A DNA stretch of 36,937 nt from assembly GCF_013248965.1 (NCBI RefSeq), contig NZ_JABRVQ010000029.1, forward strand, positions 1 through 36,937, written 5' to 3'. This DNA comes from Psychrobacter okhotskensis. Lineage in GTDB: Bacteria; Pseudomonadota; Gammaproteobacteria; Pseudomonadales; Moraxellaceae. Shown here in pieces: positions 20,466 to 30,103 of this stretch (its first letter is position 1; each line of letters starts with the position of its first letter). Made by a program: the position numbers and the translations under genes. The notes under the pieces are model-generated. The model was not told the DNA's origin, did not search any database, and saw nothing but the letters and a program-made list of their open reading frames with translations.

Positions 20466-21284
20466 ATGAGTGCTTGGTTAGCCATTATTGCGCCTGCTTG
20501 GATTGCTGGCAGTATCTTAGCACTGCTATCAGCGCCCCTCGGTTGTTTGGTATTGTGGCGACGCATGGCATTTTTTGCCGATGCCTTGGCGCATGGTACT
20601 TTGCTAGGCGTGGCCTTGGCCGTGTGGTGGCAGTTGCCCATGGGCATTGGTATTGCTTTGGTGAGCGTGATAGTGGTACTAGGACTCGTGCTCATAGATG
20701 ATGAGCGTTTGCCCGTCGATTCCGTACTGGCGGTGGTTGCGGTGTCGCTGCTGTGCTTGGGGCTGTTAGCGCTGACCCAACTGACCGATCAGCAAGCCAA
20801 CGTGCTGGGGTTTTTGTTTGGTAATTTGCTCGAGCTTGATTGGGCAGACTTACCCTTAATAGGCGGTAGTGTACTGGTAGGATTAGGTTTACTCGCCTAT
20901 ATTTGGCCGGCACAAATTAAGCTTGCTACTCACGAAGCGTTAGCACGGATTCAAGGCGTCAACCCAACACGCCAGCGGCTATTTTTTATGGGTTTATTGG
21001 CAGGGTTTTGTGCCATTGCCCTGCAAGCGGTGGGTAGCTTATTAATCAGTGGCTTGCTGGTACTACCGGCTTTAACGGCACGTTTATGGTCAGCATCGCC
21101 AAAGCAAATGGTGGTTATCGCGCTGCTTATCGCTCAGCTTGGCGTGACGCTAGGTGTTTGGGGCAGTATTTGGCTAGATATTCAAACTGGTCTGTCTATC
21201 GTACTGATATTGGCTATTTTATTCTTTGTAGCGCTGATTTTATCAAAGGTGCTAACGGCAAAGTTTTGGAAAGCGCGCCAGTAG
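20466..21284 (+). CDS. znuB: Zinc ABC transporter permease
   Basis: 272 residues, about eight membrane helices, ABC-3 family. Family motifs include SAPLGCLVLWRRMAFFADALAHGTLLGVAL near the N-terminus and LQAVGSLLISGLLVLPALTARL (about 185-206). Inner membrane; dimerises with two ZnuC to import Zn2+. GGAT lies about 8 nt before the ATG. Last gene of the zur-znuC-znuB unit; a structured repeat begins 28 nt after its stop. Confidence 0.94.
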   Translation: MSAWLAIIAPAWIAGSILALLSAPLGCLVLWRRMAFFADALAHGTLLGVALAVWWQLPMGIGIALVSVIVVLGLVLIDDERLPVDSVLAVVAVSLLCLGLLALTQLTDQQANVLGFLFGNLLELDWADLPLIGGSVLVGLGLLAYIWPAQIKLATHEALARIQGVNPTRQRLFFMGLLAGFCAIALQAVGSLLISGLLVLPALTARLWSASPKQMVVIALLIAQLGVTLGVWGSIWLDIQTGLSIVLILAILFFVALILSKVLTAKFWKARQ

Positions 21285-21312
21285 AGAGGCTCTTTAAAAC
21301 TTTGTCGTCACG

Positions 21313-21449
21313 TATAGTCAAAATATCCTAAAAACGCGATAGCATTGCTGATATCCGTTGTTTATAGCCTCTGTCTGCGCAGGCACAGCAAGCAAAAAAA
21401 TGGATATCAGCAGGGCGTGATGGTTCGATATTACTTTTTACTGACTATA
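21313..21449. repeat. Structured MITE-like repeat, copy A
   Basis: 137 bp beginning TATAGTCA and ending TGACTATA, perfect 8-bp terminal inverted repeats. It is about 80% identical to copy B by eye. Inside, TGCTGATATCC (21346-21356) pairs with GGATATCAGCA (21402-21412). Within that loop CTGT-ct-GC pairs with GC-ACAG around a tetraloop (21371-21388). A further inverted end, CTATAGTC, lies at 21457-21464. No coding capacity. It sits 28 bp after znuB and might serve as its transcript end. Confidence 0.85.
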
Positions 21450-21579
21450 GAGACTTCTATAGTCTTTAGCGAATCATTATCCCTTTATCCAACTTTATTT
21501 CATCAATATTGCTAGAGCTTTCATCCGCTTTATGATATAAACTTTCCCTAATGCTATCAGCACGATAGTTAGTAGAATG

Positions 21580-21636
21580 CTGTTATTAATGATAAAAAAA
21601 TGCCGTAAATATACTACGCTGTATCATTAATAACAG
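21580..21636. repeat. Perfect 15-bp inverted repeat upstream of cpdA
   Basis: CTGTTATTAATGATA (21580-21594) and its exact reverse complement TATCATTAATAACAG (21622-21636) flank a 27-nt loop. It lies 65 bp before cpdA. It could be a leader hairpin, a regulator site pair or the remnant of a small element. Confidence 0.85.
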
Positions 21637-21701
21637 TGCCCGATTTATCCATACTCGTTTTAACAGCAGTACTTGTTTTGATTCGATAAGGGACTGACCC
21701 A

Positions 21702-22550
21702 ATGCTAAGCTATCCTGCCAATAACATCAGTACGCCAGATCAACAGCTAAATGTGTTACAAATCACGGATTTGCACCTGTCAACGCCCACCTCTGCGCTG
21801 GCGGATGACAACATTGACAATAGTTCCGATATATTTGTTTGTCAGCATAGTTTTGAAAAAATCATCGAACAAGCATTGAATGAAGATATCCGCTGTGACT
21901 TGATCGTGGTGACTGGCGACTTAGTCAATCAAGTACGGCCCGCTATTTACGACCATATTTTTGAAGTGTTGCAAGCGACCAATATCCCTTTTGCCTGTAT
22001 TGCGGGCAATCATGATGTCACTGATGAGATCGGTAGCGATTTACCGTTTTTTCAGCGCGAACTCGTCGCCCAGCCGACCGATGCGCGTTTGCTCAGCCGA
22101 CACGTTATTGAGACGGAGCACTGGCAATTACTATTACTGGATTCTTCTATTTCTGGCAAGGTGGCAGGAGAAGTGACCGCGACCGATATCGACTGGTTGT
22201 GTAGGCAGCTGCAAGGATGTAATAAGCCTGCGCTCATCGCCCTGCACCATCACGTTATCCCAGTAGAGTCTGACTGGATCGATATCCATATGGCAAAGAA
22301 TACCGAGGCTTTTTGGCAGCATATGGCTCCGTTTGACCAATTAAAAGTAATCATTAGCGGTCATACCCATCAAGCGCAAGTACGCCATCGTCAAGGGGTC
22401 AGCGTTTATAGCACGCCGTCGACTTGCTATCAATTTAAGCCTTATAGAGACGATTTTGCTTACGATGAAAACGCGCGCCCCGGTTATCGTTGGTTGCAAT
22501 TAGCCAACAATGGAGAGGTTGCAAGCTGGGTTAAAAGGTTGGATACTTGA
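21702..22550 (+). CDS. cpdA: 3',5'-cyclic-AMP phosphodiesterase, class III
   Basis: 282 residues. The metallophosphoesterase motifs are complete: ITDLHL (Asp23, His25), VTGDLV (Asp73), AGNHD (Asn103, His104), LHHH (182-184) and SGHTHQ (His221, His223). The arrangement is that of CpdA, which hydrolyses cAMP with two divalent metals and lowers CRP/Vfr-type signalling. Cytoplasmic. No strong ribosome site is seen; the upstream region has the inverted repeat at 21580-21636. Function as cAMP phosphodiesterase is inferred from family; other phosphoesters are possible. Confidence 0.85.
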   Translation: MLSYPANNISTPDQQLNVLQITDLHLSTPTSALADDNIDNSSDIFVCQHSFEKIIEQALNEDIRCDLIVVTGDLVNQVRPAIYDHIFEVLQATNIPFACIAGNHDVTDEIGSDLPFFQRELVAQPTDARLLSRHVIETEHWQLLLLDSSISGKVAGEVTATDIDWLCRQLQGCNKPALIALHHHVIPVESDWIDIHMAKNTEAFWQHMAPFDQLKVIISGHTHQAQVRHRQGVSVYSTPSTCYQFKPYRDDFAYDENARPGYRWLQLANNGEVASWVKRLDT

Positions 22551-23016
22551 TGCCCAGTTTTCTCGGCGTCAAAAACACCATGATTGCCCTTGTCCATATG
22601 TTTGATTTAATACAAAAAATTTCGTCCATATGGTTGGCAAAATCAAACTTTGCTTTATGATAAGTGAATAACGATACTGATAAAACCAAACCGCGTTAGA
22701 ACGGTAACGCGATTAATCATCAGCAAAATTATAATAGCTAGGATGGCTACATTGACCACAAGCTAAGTTTTCACAGTCAGTCATTTGTCGCATTATTTAG
22801 ACCCAGCCATTTAAATAAAAATATGCATAACAATATACCTGACCATTGATATAAACATATCAATATAACCGTACGATGAGTTCAGCTGTGTTACTTGTGT
22901 TACCAAGTGGTAAAACGTTTTATAAAGGGACAACTTATCGCGTTTGTTAAACTTATAACGTCTTGTCTTTTGATATGTCGTTTTATTGAATTAATTTGAA
23001 AAAGTAGGATACCCAT
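22551..23016. other. 466-bp gap between cpdA and dksA
   Basis: No gene found. GTTTGATTT (22600-22608) and AAATCAAAC (22640-22648) form a 9-bp inverted repeat after cpdA, and GTCCATATG occurs twice (22592-22600 and 22624-22632), once in each half. There is no T run, so a terminator role is doubtful. The dksA promoter should lie in the right half. Confidence 0.5.
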
Positions 23017-23457
23017 ATGAGCACCGTGACCACGAATCCGAGTGATGTTAAGTTTACTCCTTATGTGCCTGCCAAAGACGAAGAGTATATGTCTGATGCG
23101 CAGTTAGAGCATTTTAAGGCTATTTTGTTGGATTGGAAGCAGCAACTGATTGGCGAAGCAGATCGCACCAAGACTTATATCCAAGATGAGTCTAGCGCCA
23201 TGCCAGATATCAACGACCGCGCGACTCAAGAAGAAGAGTTTGCCTTGACGTTACGTACGCGTGACCGTGAGCGTAAACTCATTCGCAAAATCGATAAGTC
23301 TATGGCAGAAATTGAAAACGATGACTATGGTTTTTGTGAAACTTGCGGGGTAGAGATTGGCTTGCGCCGTCTTGAGGCTCGCCCAACGGCAACCCAATGT
23401 ATCGACTGCAAGACGTTATCAGAGATCAAAGAGCGTCAAAACCAAGGTCATACCTAA
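23017..23457 (+). CDS. dksA: RNA polymerase-binding transcription factor DksA
   Basis: 146 residues. DksA enters the RNA polymerase secondary channel and works with ppGpp in the stringent response. The coiled-coil tip is at 63-70 (PDINDRAT, with Asp64, Asp67 and Ala69 matching the functional tip residues), and the four-cysteine zinc finger is Cys107, Cys110, Cys128 and Cys131. AGGA lies about 9 nt before the ATG. gluQ follows downstream, a common pairing in gammaproteobacteria, although here a terminator and a repeat intervene. Confidence 0.96.
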   Translation: MSTVTTNPSDVKFTPYVPAKDEEYMSDAQLEHFKAILLDWKQQLIGEADRTKTYIQDESSAMPDINDRATQEEEFALTLRTRDRERKLIRKIDKSMAEIENDDYGFCETCGVEIGLRRLEARPTATQCIDCKTLSEIKERQNQGHT

Positions 23458-23507
23458 ACACGCCCTTATGTCAGTGCAGATAAATGCGTGCTGACAGGCT
23501 CTATAAT

Positions 23508-23541
23508 AACGAGCGACCATTTATTGGTCGCTCGTTGCGTT
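23508..23541 (+). terminator. dksA terminator
   Basis: AACGAGCGACCA (23508-23519) pairs perfectly with TGGTCGCTCGTT (23525-23536) over a TTTAT loop; GCG and then TTTT follow. A smaller hairpin, TGTCAG (23469-23474) with CTGACA (23491-23496), precedes it. Confidence 0.85.
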
Positions 23542-23654
23542 TTATAAATTCCGTTCTATAGATAGCTTTTTTAATTTGCTGACAAAATAAGCCCATTTAA
23601 TAAATATCTTTTTACTCTATTCTTCTTTATTCTATAGTCGAAATATCTTAATTC

Positions 23655-23792
23655 TATAGTCAAAATATCCTAAAGACGCGACGCTATTGCTGATATCAAT
23701 TTTTTATCGCCTCTGTCTGCAAAAGCACAGCAAGCCAGAAGAATTAATATTAGCAGTGCGTGATGGTTCGATATTACTTTTCACTGACTATA
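23655..23792. repeat. Structured MITE-like repeat, copy B
   Basis: 138 bp, same orientation as copy A and the same ends, TATAGTCA and TGACTATA. The long stem here is TGCTGATATCAATT (23688-23701) with AATTAATATTAGCA (23742-23755); the small hairpin (23713-23730) keeps CTGT-ct-GC / GC-ACAG but has an AAAA tetraloop instead of GCAG. A near-duplicate of the left end, CTATAGTCGAAATATCTTA, lies just upstream at 23632-23650. It separates dksA from gluQ. Confidence 0.85.
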
Positions 23793-23867
23793 GCTACATT
23801 CTACTGCTTTGATGAGTAATTACCTTGATAACCCCTACTTTCTACTTTGCAAACGACTCGTATTCAT

Positions 23868-24851
23868 ATGCCCCATCAGCAACCACTACCCCCTCCTATC
23901 GGCCGCTTTGCGCCTTCACCCACGGGTGAGCTGCATCTTGGCTCCTTGACCACTGCGCTTGCCAGCTTTTGCCATATCAAGTCGCTCGGTGGTAAATGGC
24001 TGCTGCGTATCGAAGATACTGATACGGAACGCTGTGACAGACAGTTCACTGAGCAGATTCTTATAGATCTAGAAGTGCTCGGGCTACAGTGGGATGGAGA
24101 TGTCATTTATCAGTCTGAGCGTATTGATATCTATAACGACTATTTATCATCAGTCCTGCTACCACTAACTTATGGCTGTCAGTGCTCACGTAAGGACTTG
24201 GAGCGCTACTGGTATCAGCAAGCACAGCCATCTTCGACGACTCAAAACCTAGAGCCTCTACCAGCAGATTTGAATGCTACGGATATTAAGCAACTGCTAC
24301 CCAATAGACAACGCTACCCACGCTGCTGCCTCAATGCCAATCTCGATCGTCAGCAACACAAGCTGCGCATACAACTGCCAGACTATAGCATTGGCTTTAA
24401 TGATGGTATTCAGGGCTTGCAGTGGGACAATCCACAACAGACCTTAGGGGATATGGTGGTGCGCCGCAACGACGGCATGATCAATTATATCTTAGCCGCC
24501 AGCCTCGATGACGGGCTACAACAAGTCACTCATATTATGCGTGGATTGGACATTTTACCCATGACCACGGCTCAGATTAGTATCATGCAGGCAGCTAATT
24601 TACCGGCTATCGATCACTGGTATCATCTGCCCTTGATATGCAATCCTGATGGACAAAAGCTCTCCAAGCAGAACCTTGCACAACCGATTGATACTCGCGA
24701 TCCAAGTAAGCTGATCGCCGACGCTTTGCAACTGTTGCAACAGCCAGCGGTCGATACAGATACGCCAGCCCGTATGCTAACGCAAGCAATTGCGCAGTGG
24801 GATCATACCCCGCTACAGGGCAAAAGCGTGCTTAATCTGCCTCATTATTAA
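23868..24851 (+). CDS. gluQ: Glutamyl-Q tRNA(Asp) synthetase
   Basis: 327 residues from the ATG at 23868; a TTG seven codons upstream (23847) is the alternative, and neither has a ribosome site. It is a truncated glutamyl-tRNA synthetase without the anticodon-binding domain: [16 protein letters not shown] (HIGH-type motif), [11 protein letters not shown], a zinc cluster with [11 protein letters not shown] and YPRCC, and KLSKQN (KMSKS-type). It attaches glutamate to the queuosine base in tRNA-Asp. Downstream of dksA as in many relatives, but separated by a terminator and the repeat copy B, so probably transcribed on its own. Confidence 0.92.
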   Translation: MPHQQPLPPPIGRFAPSPTGELHLGSLTTALASFCHIKSLGGKWLLRIEDTDTERCDRQFTEQILIDLEVLGLQWDGDVIYQSERIDIYNDYLSSVLLPLTYGCQCSRKDLERYWYQQAQPSSTTQNLEPLPADLNATDIKQLLPNRQRYPRCCLNANLDRQQHKLRIQLPDYSIGFNDGIQGLQWDNPQQTLGDMVVRRNDGMINYILAASLDDGLQQVTHIMRGLDILPMTTAQISIMQAANLPAIDHWYHLPLICNPDGQKLSKQNLAQPIDTRDPSKLIADALQLLQQPAVDTDTPARMLTQAIAQWDHTPLQGKSVLNLPHY

Positions 24852-24856
24852 AAAAC

Positions 24857-24885
24857 AAAAAGCGCCGCTGCTAGCGACGCTTTTC
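24857..24885. terminator. Bidirectional terminator between gluQ and ftsW
   Basis: AAAAGCG-C-CGCT (24858-24869) pairs with AGCG-A-CGCTTTT (24873-24884), one mismatch, loop GCT. A and T tracts flank both sides. It is shared by the convergent gluQ and ftsW genes. Confidence 0.8.
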
Positions 24886-24940
24886 TACATATTAATACCT
24901 ATCTATCAAAGCTTTTTAGGCTTACTAATTATCAAAGCGA

Positions 24941-26137
24941 CTAATAATAACGGCACTGGCTTTTTTCGATCTCAGGGCTTTCTTTATAAATCTTTAGCAG
25001 CAAGGCAATCATTACTAAGCTGATGAGCATAGATGAACCGCCGTAACTAAAAAATGGCATGGTCAAACCCTTAGTCGGAATGGCACCCATATTCATCGCC
25101 GCATTAATAATTGTCTGCGCGATAAAGACCACACCGATACCAAAGGCGGTATAGCTCATACGCATCTGGCGACGCTTGAGCGCGTTATAACTGATTCGCA
25201 TTGCGCTACCGATGATGAGCGCCTCAAGCAGCAACACCATCGCGACCCCCACAAAACCCAACTCTTCACCCGTAATCGCTAATAAAAAATCCGTATGCGC
25301 CTCAGGTAAATGCGACAGTTTTTGTACACTTTCACCATAACCAACGCCAGTAAACTGACCACGACCAAAGGCAATCAAACTGCGCGCGAGCTGATAATCG
25401 GTATCTTGCACATCGTCAAAGGGATCCAAAAACGACATCACACGTACCAAGCGATACTGTACCAACGTCACTGCCAGTACTGCTAACCCAGCCACCAAGC
25501 CGCCCAATGCCAAGAACTGCTTGTAAGGTGCGCCAGCGATATAAAATATCGCAAAAACAGTACCCACAATGACGACCAAAGAGCCAAAGTCTGGCTGCAA
25601 TAACAGTAATAGCGTAATCATGCCGACCACTAAAAATATCCGTAAAAAGCCATCCCAGCCATTACGAACCTCAAAAGATCGGCGCACGACAAAGTCAGAT
25701 ACGAATACAATCATGACCAGTTTGGCCAATTCTGCGACCTGAAAGTTCAAAAATCCTAAATTTAACCAGCGCTTAGAGCCATTAATCGGTGTGCCAAACA
25801 AAGTTAAAAACAGCAAGGCTCCGGTAATCGCTAACAGGATAAACTGGGTTTCCGTCTTATATAAGGTTCGTAGGGACACCAAGTAATAAGGAAAAGCAGC
25901 GGCGATTAGGCCAATTCCCATATAGAGCAGTTGATTTCTAAAAAAATGCAGCTCTGTCATGCCGCGACTGAGCGCGAAGGGAATAGAGGCAGAAGCAACC
26001 ATCAGCAGACTGAGCACCAGCATACAGCCGACACTCGATATTAAAATTGCTCGCGCTGATGGCATAGAAAGAATGCCATCTGAGCCAGAAGCTTGCTGCG
26101 ATGAGGGAGACGAACGAAAAAGAGAGGAGAGGGCCAT
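24941..26137 (-). CDS. ftsW: Septal peptidoglycan polymerase FtsW
   Basis: 398 residues from the ATG at 26137. The frame runs on to a GTG at 26221, but the extra 28 residues do not resemble FtsW, so I prefer 26137; a ribosome site is not clear. SEDS family with about ten membrane helices. Motifs: NGSKRWLNLGFLNFQVAELAKL, LLLQPDFGSLVVI, DYQLARSLIAFGRGQFTGVGYGESVQKLSHLPEAHTDFLLAITGEELGFVG (with the catalytic-loop Asp) and GLTMPFFSYGGSSML. Polymerises septal glycan with FtsI. The N-terminal cytoplasmic tail is Ser-rich. It follows murD by 343 nt. Confidence 0.94.
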   Translation of the reverse strand: MALSSLFRSSPSSQQASGSDGILSMPSARAILISSVGCMLVLSLLMVASASIPFALSRGMTELHFFRNQLLYMGIGLIAAAFPYYLVSLRTLYKTETQFILLAITGALLFLTLFGTPINGSKRWLNLGFLNFQVAELAKLVMIVFVSDFVVRRSFEVRNGWDGFLRIFLVVGMITLLLLLQPDFGSLVVIVGTVFAIFYIAGAPYKQFLALGGLVAGLAVLAVTLVQYRLVRVMSFLDPFDDVQDTDYQLARSLIAFGRGQFTGVGYGESVQKLSHLPEAHTDFLLAITGEELGFVGVAMVLLLEALIIGSAMRISYNALKRRQMRMSYTAFGIGVVFIAQTIINAAMNMGAIPTKGLTMPFFSYGGSSMLISLVMIALLLKIYKESPEIEKSQCRYY

Positions 26138-26480
26138 AATTTTATATACACTAACAAACGAAAAAACACGGCGTTTATGCAACGCCACCGTATAAAAAAT
26201 ATAAAGTAGATCGTACCGCACGGACCATAACAGCCACTTATACTAGAAAACAGCTCATTAATAAATTAATACTGGAAAAACGCAGACTATCTTGCCGTCT
26301 ATCCTAGAATCATCGACTTATTATCAACTGAATAATAAAATCGACAACTTGCCTGACTGATTATTATTGACAGTAGCAGTAATCTATAAGCAAAACAATC
26401 ATTTATCAACAAAATGCGATTGGTTATTCGCTGCGGTGTCCGTAGGGCTATGTAGTTGCCAAATATTTGGCTTATGCTAT
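26138..26480. other. 343-bp spacer between murD and ftsW
   Basis: No gene seen. A 14-bp palindrome GCCAAATATTTGGC (26458-26471) lies just after the murD stop. Whether murD and ftsW share a transcript cannot be told from sequence. Confidence 0.5.
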
Positions 26481-27896
26481 TTAAATGCCTTTCTCTAACT
26501 GGCTGACCAGCTGGCTAAAATGCTCACCACGAGCGGCGTAACCACTAAATTGATCAAAGCTGGCACAGGCTGGCGATAATAACACGGCTTGCACTTGTGA
26601 CAAGCTGCTTATAGTGACTTGCTGAATAGTGGCAAACGCATTTTCTAAGGTCTGGCATTGATGCAGCGCCACTTCATCGCTTAATTTAGCCGCGCGTAGA
26701 TGCTGCTCAATCTGCTTGGCATCCTCACCAATAAACAGCACTTGGCTGACATATTGATTGATAAAGGGCGTCAATTCACCAAATTGTTGACCTTTACCCT
26801 GCCCACCTAAGATTAACAACAGCTTGCCGTCTTTTGGTGCATAGACCGCACCTAACCCTTCGATAGCGGCCATGGTCGAGCCAATATTGGTGCCTTTTGA
26901 ATCGTTAAAATAATCAATACCCGCCGCAGTAGCGACATATTGGCAGCGATGCTCGAGACCTGTGAACTGCTGCAAGGTATTTAGCATGCTATCCAGCGGT
27001 AAGCCAGCAAGCTCACCCAGCGCCAAAGCCGCTTGTGCATTCAACAGATTATGACGACCTTTAATTGGCAGTTTGTCCGCTGATAGTAAGCGCTCGGTCC
27101 CGCGTGCAAGATAAATCTGTCTCTCTGGATCGGTGATGAGGCCATAGTGACCTTTATCAGGAGCATGGATACCCGTGCTCAGCCGTGGCAAATTGTCAGC
27201 CACTAACGGACGAGTCAGCGCATCTTCTCGATTGATTACCACCGATTTGGCACCTTGAAAGATACGATGCTTGGCCTGATGGTAACCAAGCATATCCCCA
27301 TGGCGATCTAGGTGATCGGGCGACATATTAAGAACGGTTGCCACTTGCGCTCCCAAATTGCTCACCGTCTCTAACTGGAAGCTGGATAGTTCAAGCACCG
27401 CCAATTGCATATTAGGGTTGGCAAGAAGAGTAAGAGCTGGCACGCCGATATTACCCCCGACGCCCACATTGACACCGGCATCTGCCGCCATCTGTCCGAC
27501 CAAAGTCGTCACCGTGCTTTTGGCATTAGAGCCAGTAATAGCAACGATCGGTACGGTACAGGCTTCGCAGAACAGCTGAATATCGCTGACCACTGGAATA
27601 TTGGCGCGACGGGCAGCGGCAACCGCATCGGTATCCAAAGAAATGCCTGGGCTAATAATAATCCGTGCCGCTTGCTGCAGCAATTCTGCATCTATAGCCC
27701 CAAATTGACGAATATCAACGGCTGCTGGCAACTGGTCGGCTAAGGCAGGCTGCGACTGATTATCAGTGACTGCCACACGGTAGCCTTGCTTGGTAAGATA
27801 GTTCGCGACTGACAGCCCTGACTGTCCCAAACCGACCACAACTTGTAGACCACTGCCCTTATGAAGTAAGGTTTCTGTTGCGTTAAGGGTGGTCAT
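26481..27896 (-). CDS. murD: UDP-N-acetylmuramoyl-L-alanine--D-glutamate ligase
   Basis: 471 residues. Adds D-Glu to UDP-MurNAc-L-Ala in peptidoglycan synthesis. The N-terminal Rossmann domain has VVGLGQSGLSVANYL. The ATP P-loop is ITGSNAKST (120-128) with Lys126; Ala replaces the more usual Gly, as I recall for Pseudomonas MurD. LELSSFQLET, NMSPDHLDRHG, KHRIF, KGRHNLLNAQAALAL, HRCQYV, DSKGTNIGSTMAAIEG and LLSPACASFDQFSGYAARGEHF complete the central and C-terminal domains. Ribosome site AGAGGAAG. Transcribed ahead of ftsW. Confidence 0.96.
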   Translation of the reverse strand: MTTLNATETLLHKGSGLQVVVGLGQSGLSVANYLTKQGYRVAVTDNQSQPALADQLPAAVDIRQFGAIDAELLQQAARIIISPGISLDTDAVAAARRANIPVVSDIQLFCEACTVPIVAITGSNAKSTVTTLVGQMAADAGVNVGVGGNIGVPALTLLANPNMQLAVLELSSFQLETVSNLGAQVATVLNMSPDHLDRHGDMLGYHQAKHRIFQGAKSVVINREDALTRPLVADNLPRLSTGIHAPDKGHYGLITDPERQIYLARGTERLLSADKLPIKGRHNLLNAQAALALGELAGLPLDSMLNTLQQFTGLEHRCQYVATAAGIDYFNDSKGTNIGSTMAAIEGLGAVYAPKDGKLLLILGGQGKGQQFGELTPFINQYVSQVLFIGEDAKQIEQHLRAAKLSDEVALHQCQTLENAFATIQQVTISSLSQVQAVLLSPACASFDQFSGYAARGEHFSQLVSQLEKGI

Positions 27897-28552
27897 ATCT
27901 CTTCCTCTTATTGGACGAACAAAATGGCATCAAGCACGCGCGTGGTTTAGCCGTCTGCATGATGCTATTAAAATGAAGATCATCATAACGGTATCGTTCA
28001 GATTTCGGTACTGGTTTTTTATGACTTTGTGCTATTATGCGGCTGTTTTTATATTGACTAGCTAATGCTATAATATCAGTCTAAACAGATATTTGGGCTG
28101 AGGGTTTTAGCTAAGTATTTTAGTTTAGCATGTTGTCACATTTATCGCGCTATTGTCACGCTTCTTCCGCAACGATTCATATCGCGGTCATGAGGTGGCA
28201 GACCCTAGCTGCGATCTACTTATGCGCTTTTGTCTGATAGATTATTTATCTCCTTCTACCGCGTTGCCCCATGGCGGCTCTTATACTTTATTTTAGACAC
28301 TGTATTTTAATACACTATATTTTAGGCCTTATATTTTAGGCATTGTCATCGTATTGGCTATTGGTGAGCGTATTAGCGATACCCGTCAATAAATCGATGA
28401 GCGCGTTGCTACACCATCATCCGCAAATAATGGCGCAACCGCAGCATACAAAAACGTTTAATAGCACTGATTATAACGACTTATAACAACGCGATCATTT
28501 TATCACTGAGTAATGATTACTTTTTTTGCCTTTAACTCTATGCAGTTTACTT
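27897..28552. other. About 650-bp gap between divergent murD and sulP
   Basis: No coding frame found. A good plus-strand promoter pair, TTTTTA (28046-28051) and TATAAT (28069-28074) with 17-nt spacing, would start a transcript some 470 nt before sulP. At 28288-28341 a degenerate tandem run of TATTTTA-type units includes two exact TATATTTTAGGC copies (28316-28327, 28330-28341). A long leader or a small RNA is possible. Confidence 0.5.
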
Positions 28553-30052
28553 ATGACATCTTTTTTTGATAGCTTACGTGACGAGTGGTTTTCCAATGTT
28601 CGCGGTGACGTTTTATCAGGTTTGGTGGTAGCACTGGCCCTGATTCCAGAAGCCATTGCTTTTTCTATTATCGCAGGCGTCGACCCAAAAGTCGGTTTGT
28701 ATGCCTCATTCTGTATCGCCGTGGTGATTAGTTTCGTCGGCGGTCGTCCCGGTATGATTTCGGCAGCGACAGGGGCGATGGCGCTAGTGATGGTGGATTT
28801 GGTGGCCGATCATGGCCTGCAATACCTGCTGGCCGCCACCTTACTGTGCGGGGCCATTCAGGTCGTTATGGGTATTCTAAAGCTTGGCAACCTGATGCGC
28901 TTTGTCTCGCGCTCGGTGGTCATTGGCTTTGTCAATGCGCTAGCGATTTTGATCTTTGCCGCGCAGCTCCCCGAGCTCAACCCGATGACTGAGCGTGTCG
29001 GGATGACCGTTTATATCATGACCGCAGCGGGCTTGGCGATTATCTATCTGTTTCCACTCATTCCAAAAATCGGTCGCGTGATTCCTTCACCACTCATTTG
29101 TATTGTCGGCTTAACCGCAGTCGCGATGTATATGAATCTCGATATTCGTAACGTTGGGAGTATGGGTGATTTGCCCGATTCTCTACCAGTGTTTTTGCTG
29201 CCAGATATTCCACTAAATTTAACGACGCTCTTAATCATTGCGCCTTACTCTATCGCGCTGGCCATCGTTGGGTTATTAGAATCAATGATGACGGCGACGA
29301 TTGTGGATGAGTTAACCGATACGCCAAGCGATAAAAACCGCGAGTGTCGTGGTCAAGGTATTGCCAACGTGGTATCAGGATTCTTCGGTGGTATGGCAGG
29401 TTGTGCGATGATTGGTCAGTCAATGATTAACATCAAATCAGGCGGACGTACGCGTCTGTCTACCTTGATGGCGGGTGTGGTACTGCTCATTATGGTGGTG
29501 TTTTTAAGTGAATGGGTCAGTCTGATACCGATGGCAGCGCTGGTCGCTGTGATGATTATGGTCTCTATCGGTACTTTTGATTGGCAATCTATTCGCGAGT
29601 TTAAGACCCATCCGATGTCGTTTAACATTGTCATGCTAGCGACCGTTTTGACCACGGTCTTTACGCATAATCTAGCGTATGGCGTGGGTGTCGGCGTGCT
29701 GTTATCGGCGCTAGCGTTTGCCAATAAGATTGGACAATTCTTAACGATATTTAGTGAGTATGACGACAGTAGCAATACTCGTTATTACTACGTCCAAGGC
29801 CAAGTATTCTTTGCCTCAACGACGCAGTTCTTGCATAGCTTTGATACCAAAGAAGCCTTGGACAGCATCCATATCGATGTCAGCCAAGCGCATTTTTGGG
29901 ACGTCAGTGCCGTAGACACCTTGGACAAGCTGGTCATGCGCTTGCAACGTGAAGGGATTGATGTCAAAGTGGTAGGACTCAACAGTGCAAGCCGTACCTT
30001 GATTGACCGTTTCTCTATCCACGATCGCCGAGATATTGGCTTGTTGGATTAA
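28553..30052 (+). CDS. SulP-family anion transporter with STAS domain
   Basis: 499 residues from the ATG at 28553; a TTG nine codons upstream is the alternative. SLC26/SulP fold: [36 protein letters not shown] at the N-terminus, [18 protein letters not shown], then about 11-12 membrane helices in all, including [15 protein letters not shown] and [28 protein letters not shown]-terminal STAS domain (about 405-499) contains [19 protein letters not shown]. Members carry sulfate, bicarbonate or other anions, often with sodium or protons; the substrate cannot be read from sequence. A UspA gene follows 162 nt downstream. Confidence 0.9.
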   Translation: MTSFFDSLRDEWFSNVRGDVLSGLVVALALIPEAIAFSIIAGVDPKVGLYASFCIAVVISFVGGRPGMISAATGAMALVMVDLVADHGLQYLLAATLLCGAIQVVMGILKLGNLMRFVSRSVVIGFVNALAILIFAAQLPELNPMTERVGMTVYIMTAAGLAIIYLFPLIPKIGRVIPSPLICIVGLTAVAMYMNLDIRNVGSMGDLPDSLPVFLLPDIPLNLTTLLIIAPYSIALAIVGLLESMMTATIVDELTDTPSDKNRECRGQGIANVVSGFFGGMAGCAMIGQSMINIKSGGRTRLSTLMAGVVLLIMVVFLSEWVSLIPMAALVAVMIMVSIGTFDWQSIREFKTHPMSFNIVMLATVLTTVFTHNLAYGVGVGVLLSALAFANKIGQFLTIFSEYDDSSNTRYYYVQGQVFFASTTQFLHSFDTKEALDSIHIDVSQAHFWDVSAVDTLDKLVMRLQREGIDVKVVGLNSASRTLIDRFSIHDRRDIGLLD

Positions 30053-30103
30053 GGAATTAGATGACCAAACACTGCGTCTGCGTTATTGAACGGACGTTAA
30101 TTC

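Noticed and set aside
27405..27743. Plus-strand frame of 112 codons opposite murD
   Set aside because: It overlaps the conserved MurD P-loop region on the other strand and has a composition unlike a real protein.
29416..29775. Minus-strand frame of 119 codons opposite the SulP gene
   Set aside because: Antisense shadow of conserved SulP membrane helices, with no motif or ribosome site.
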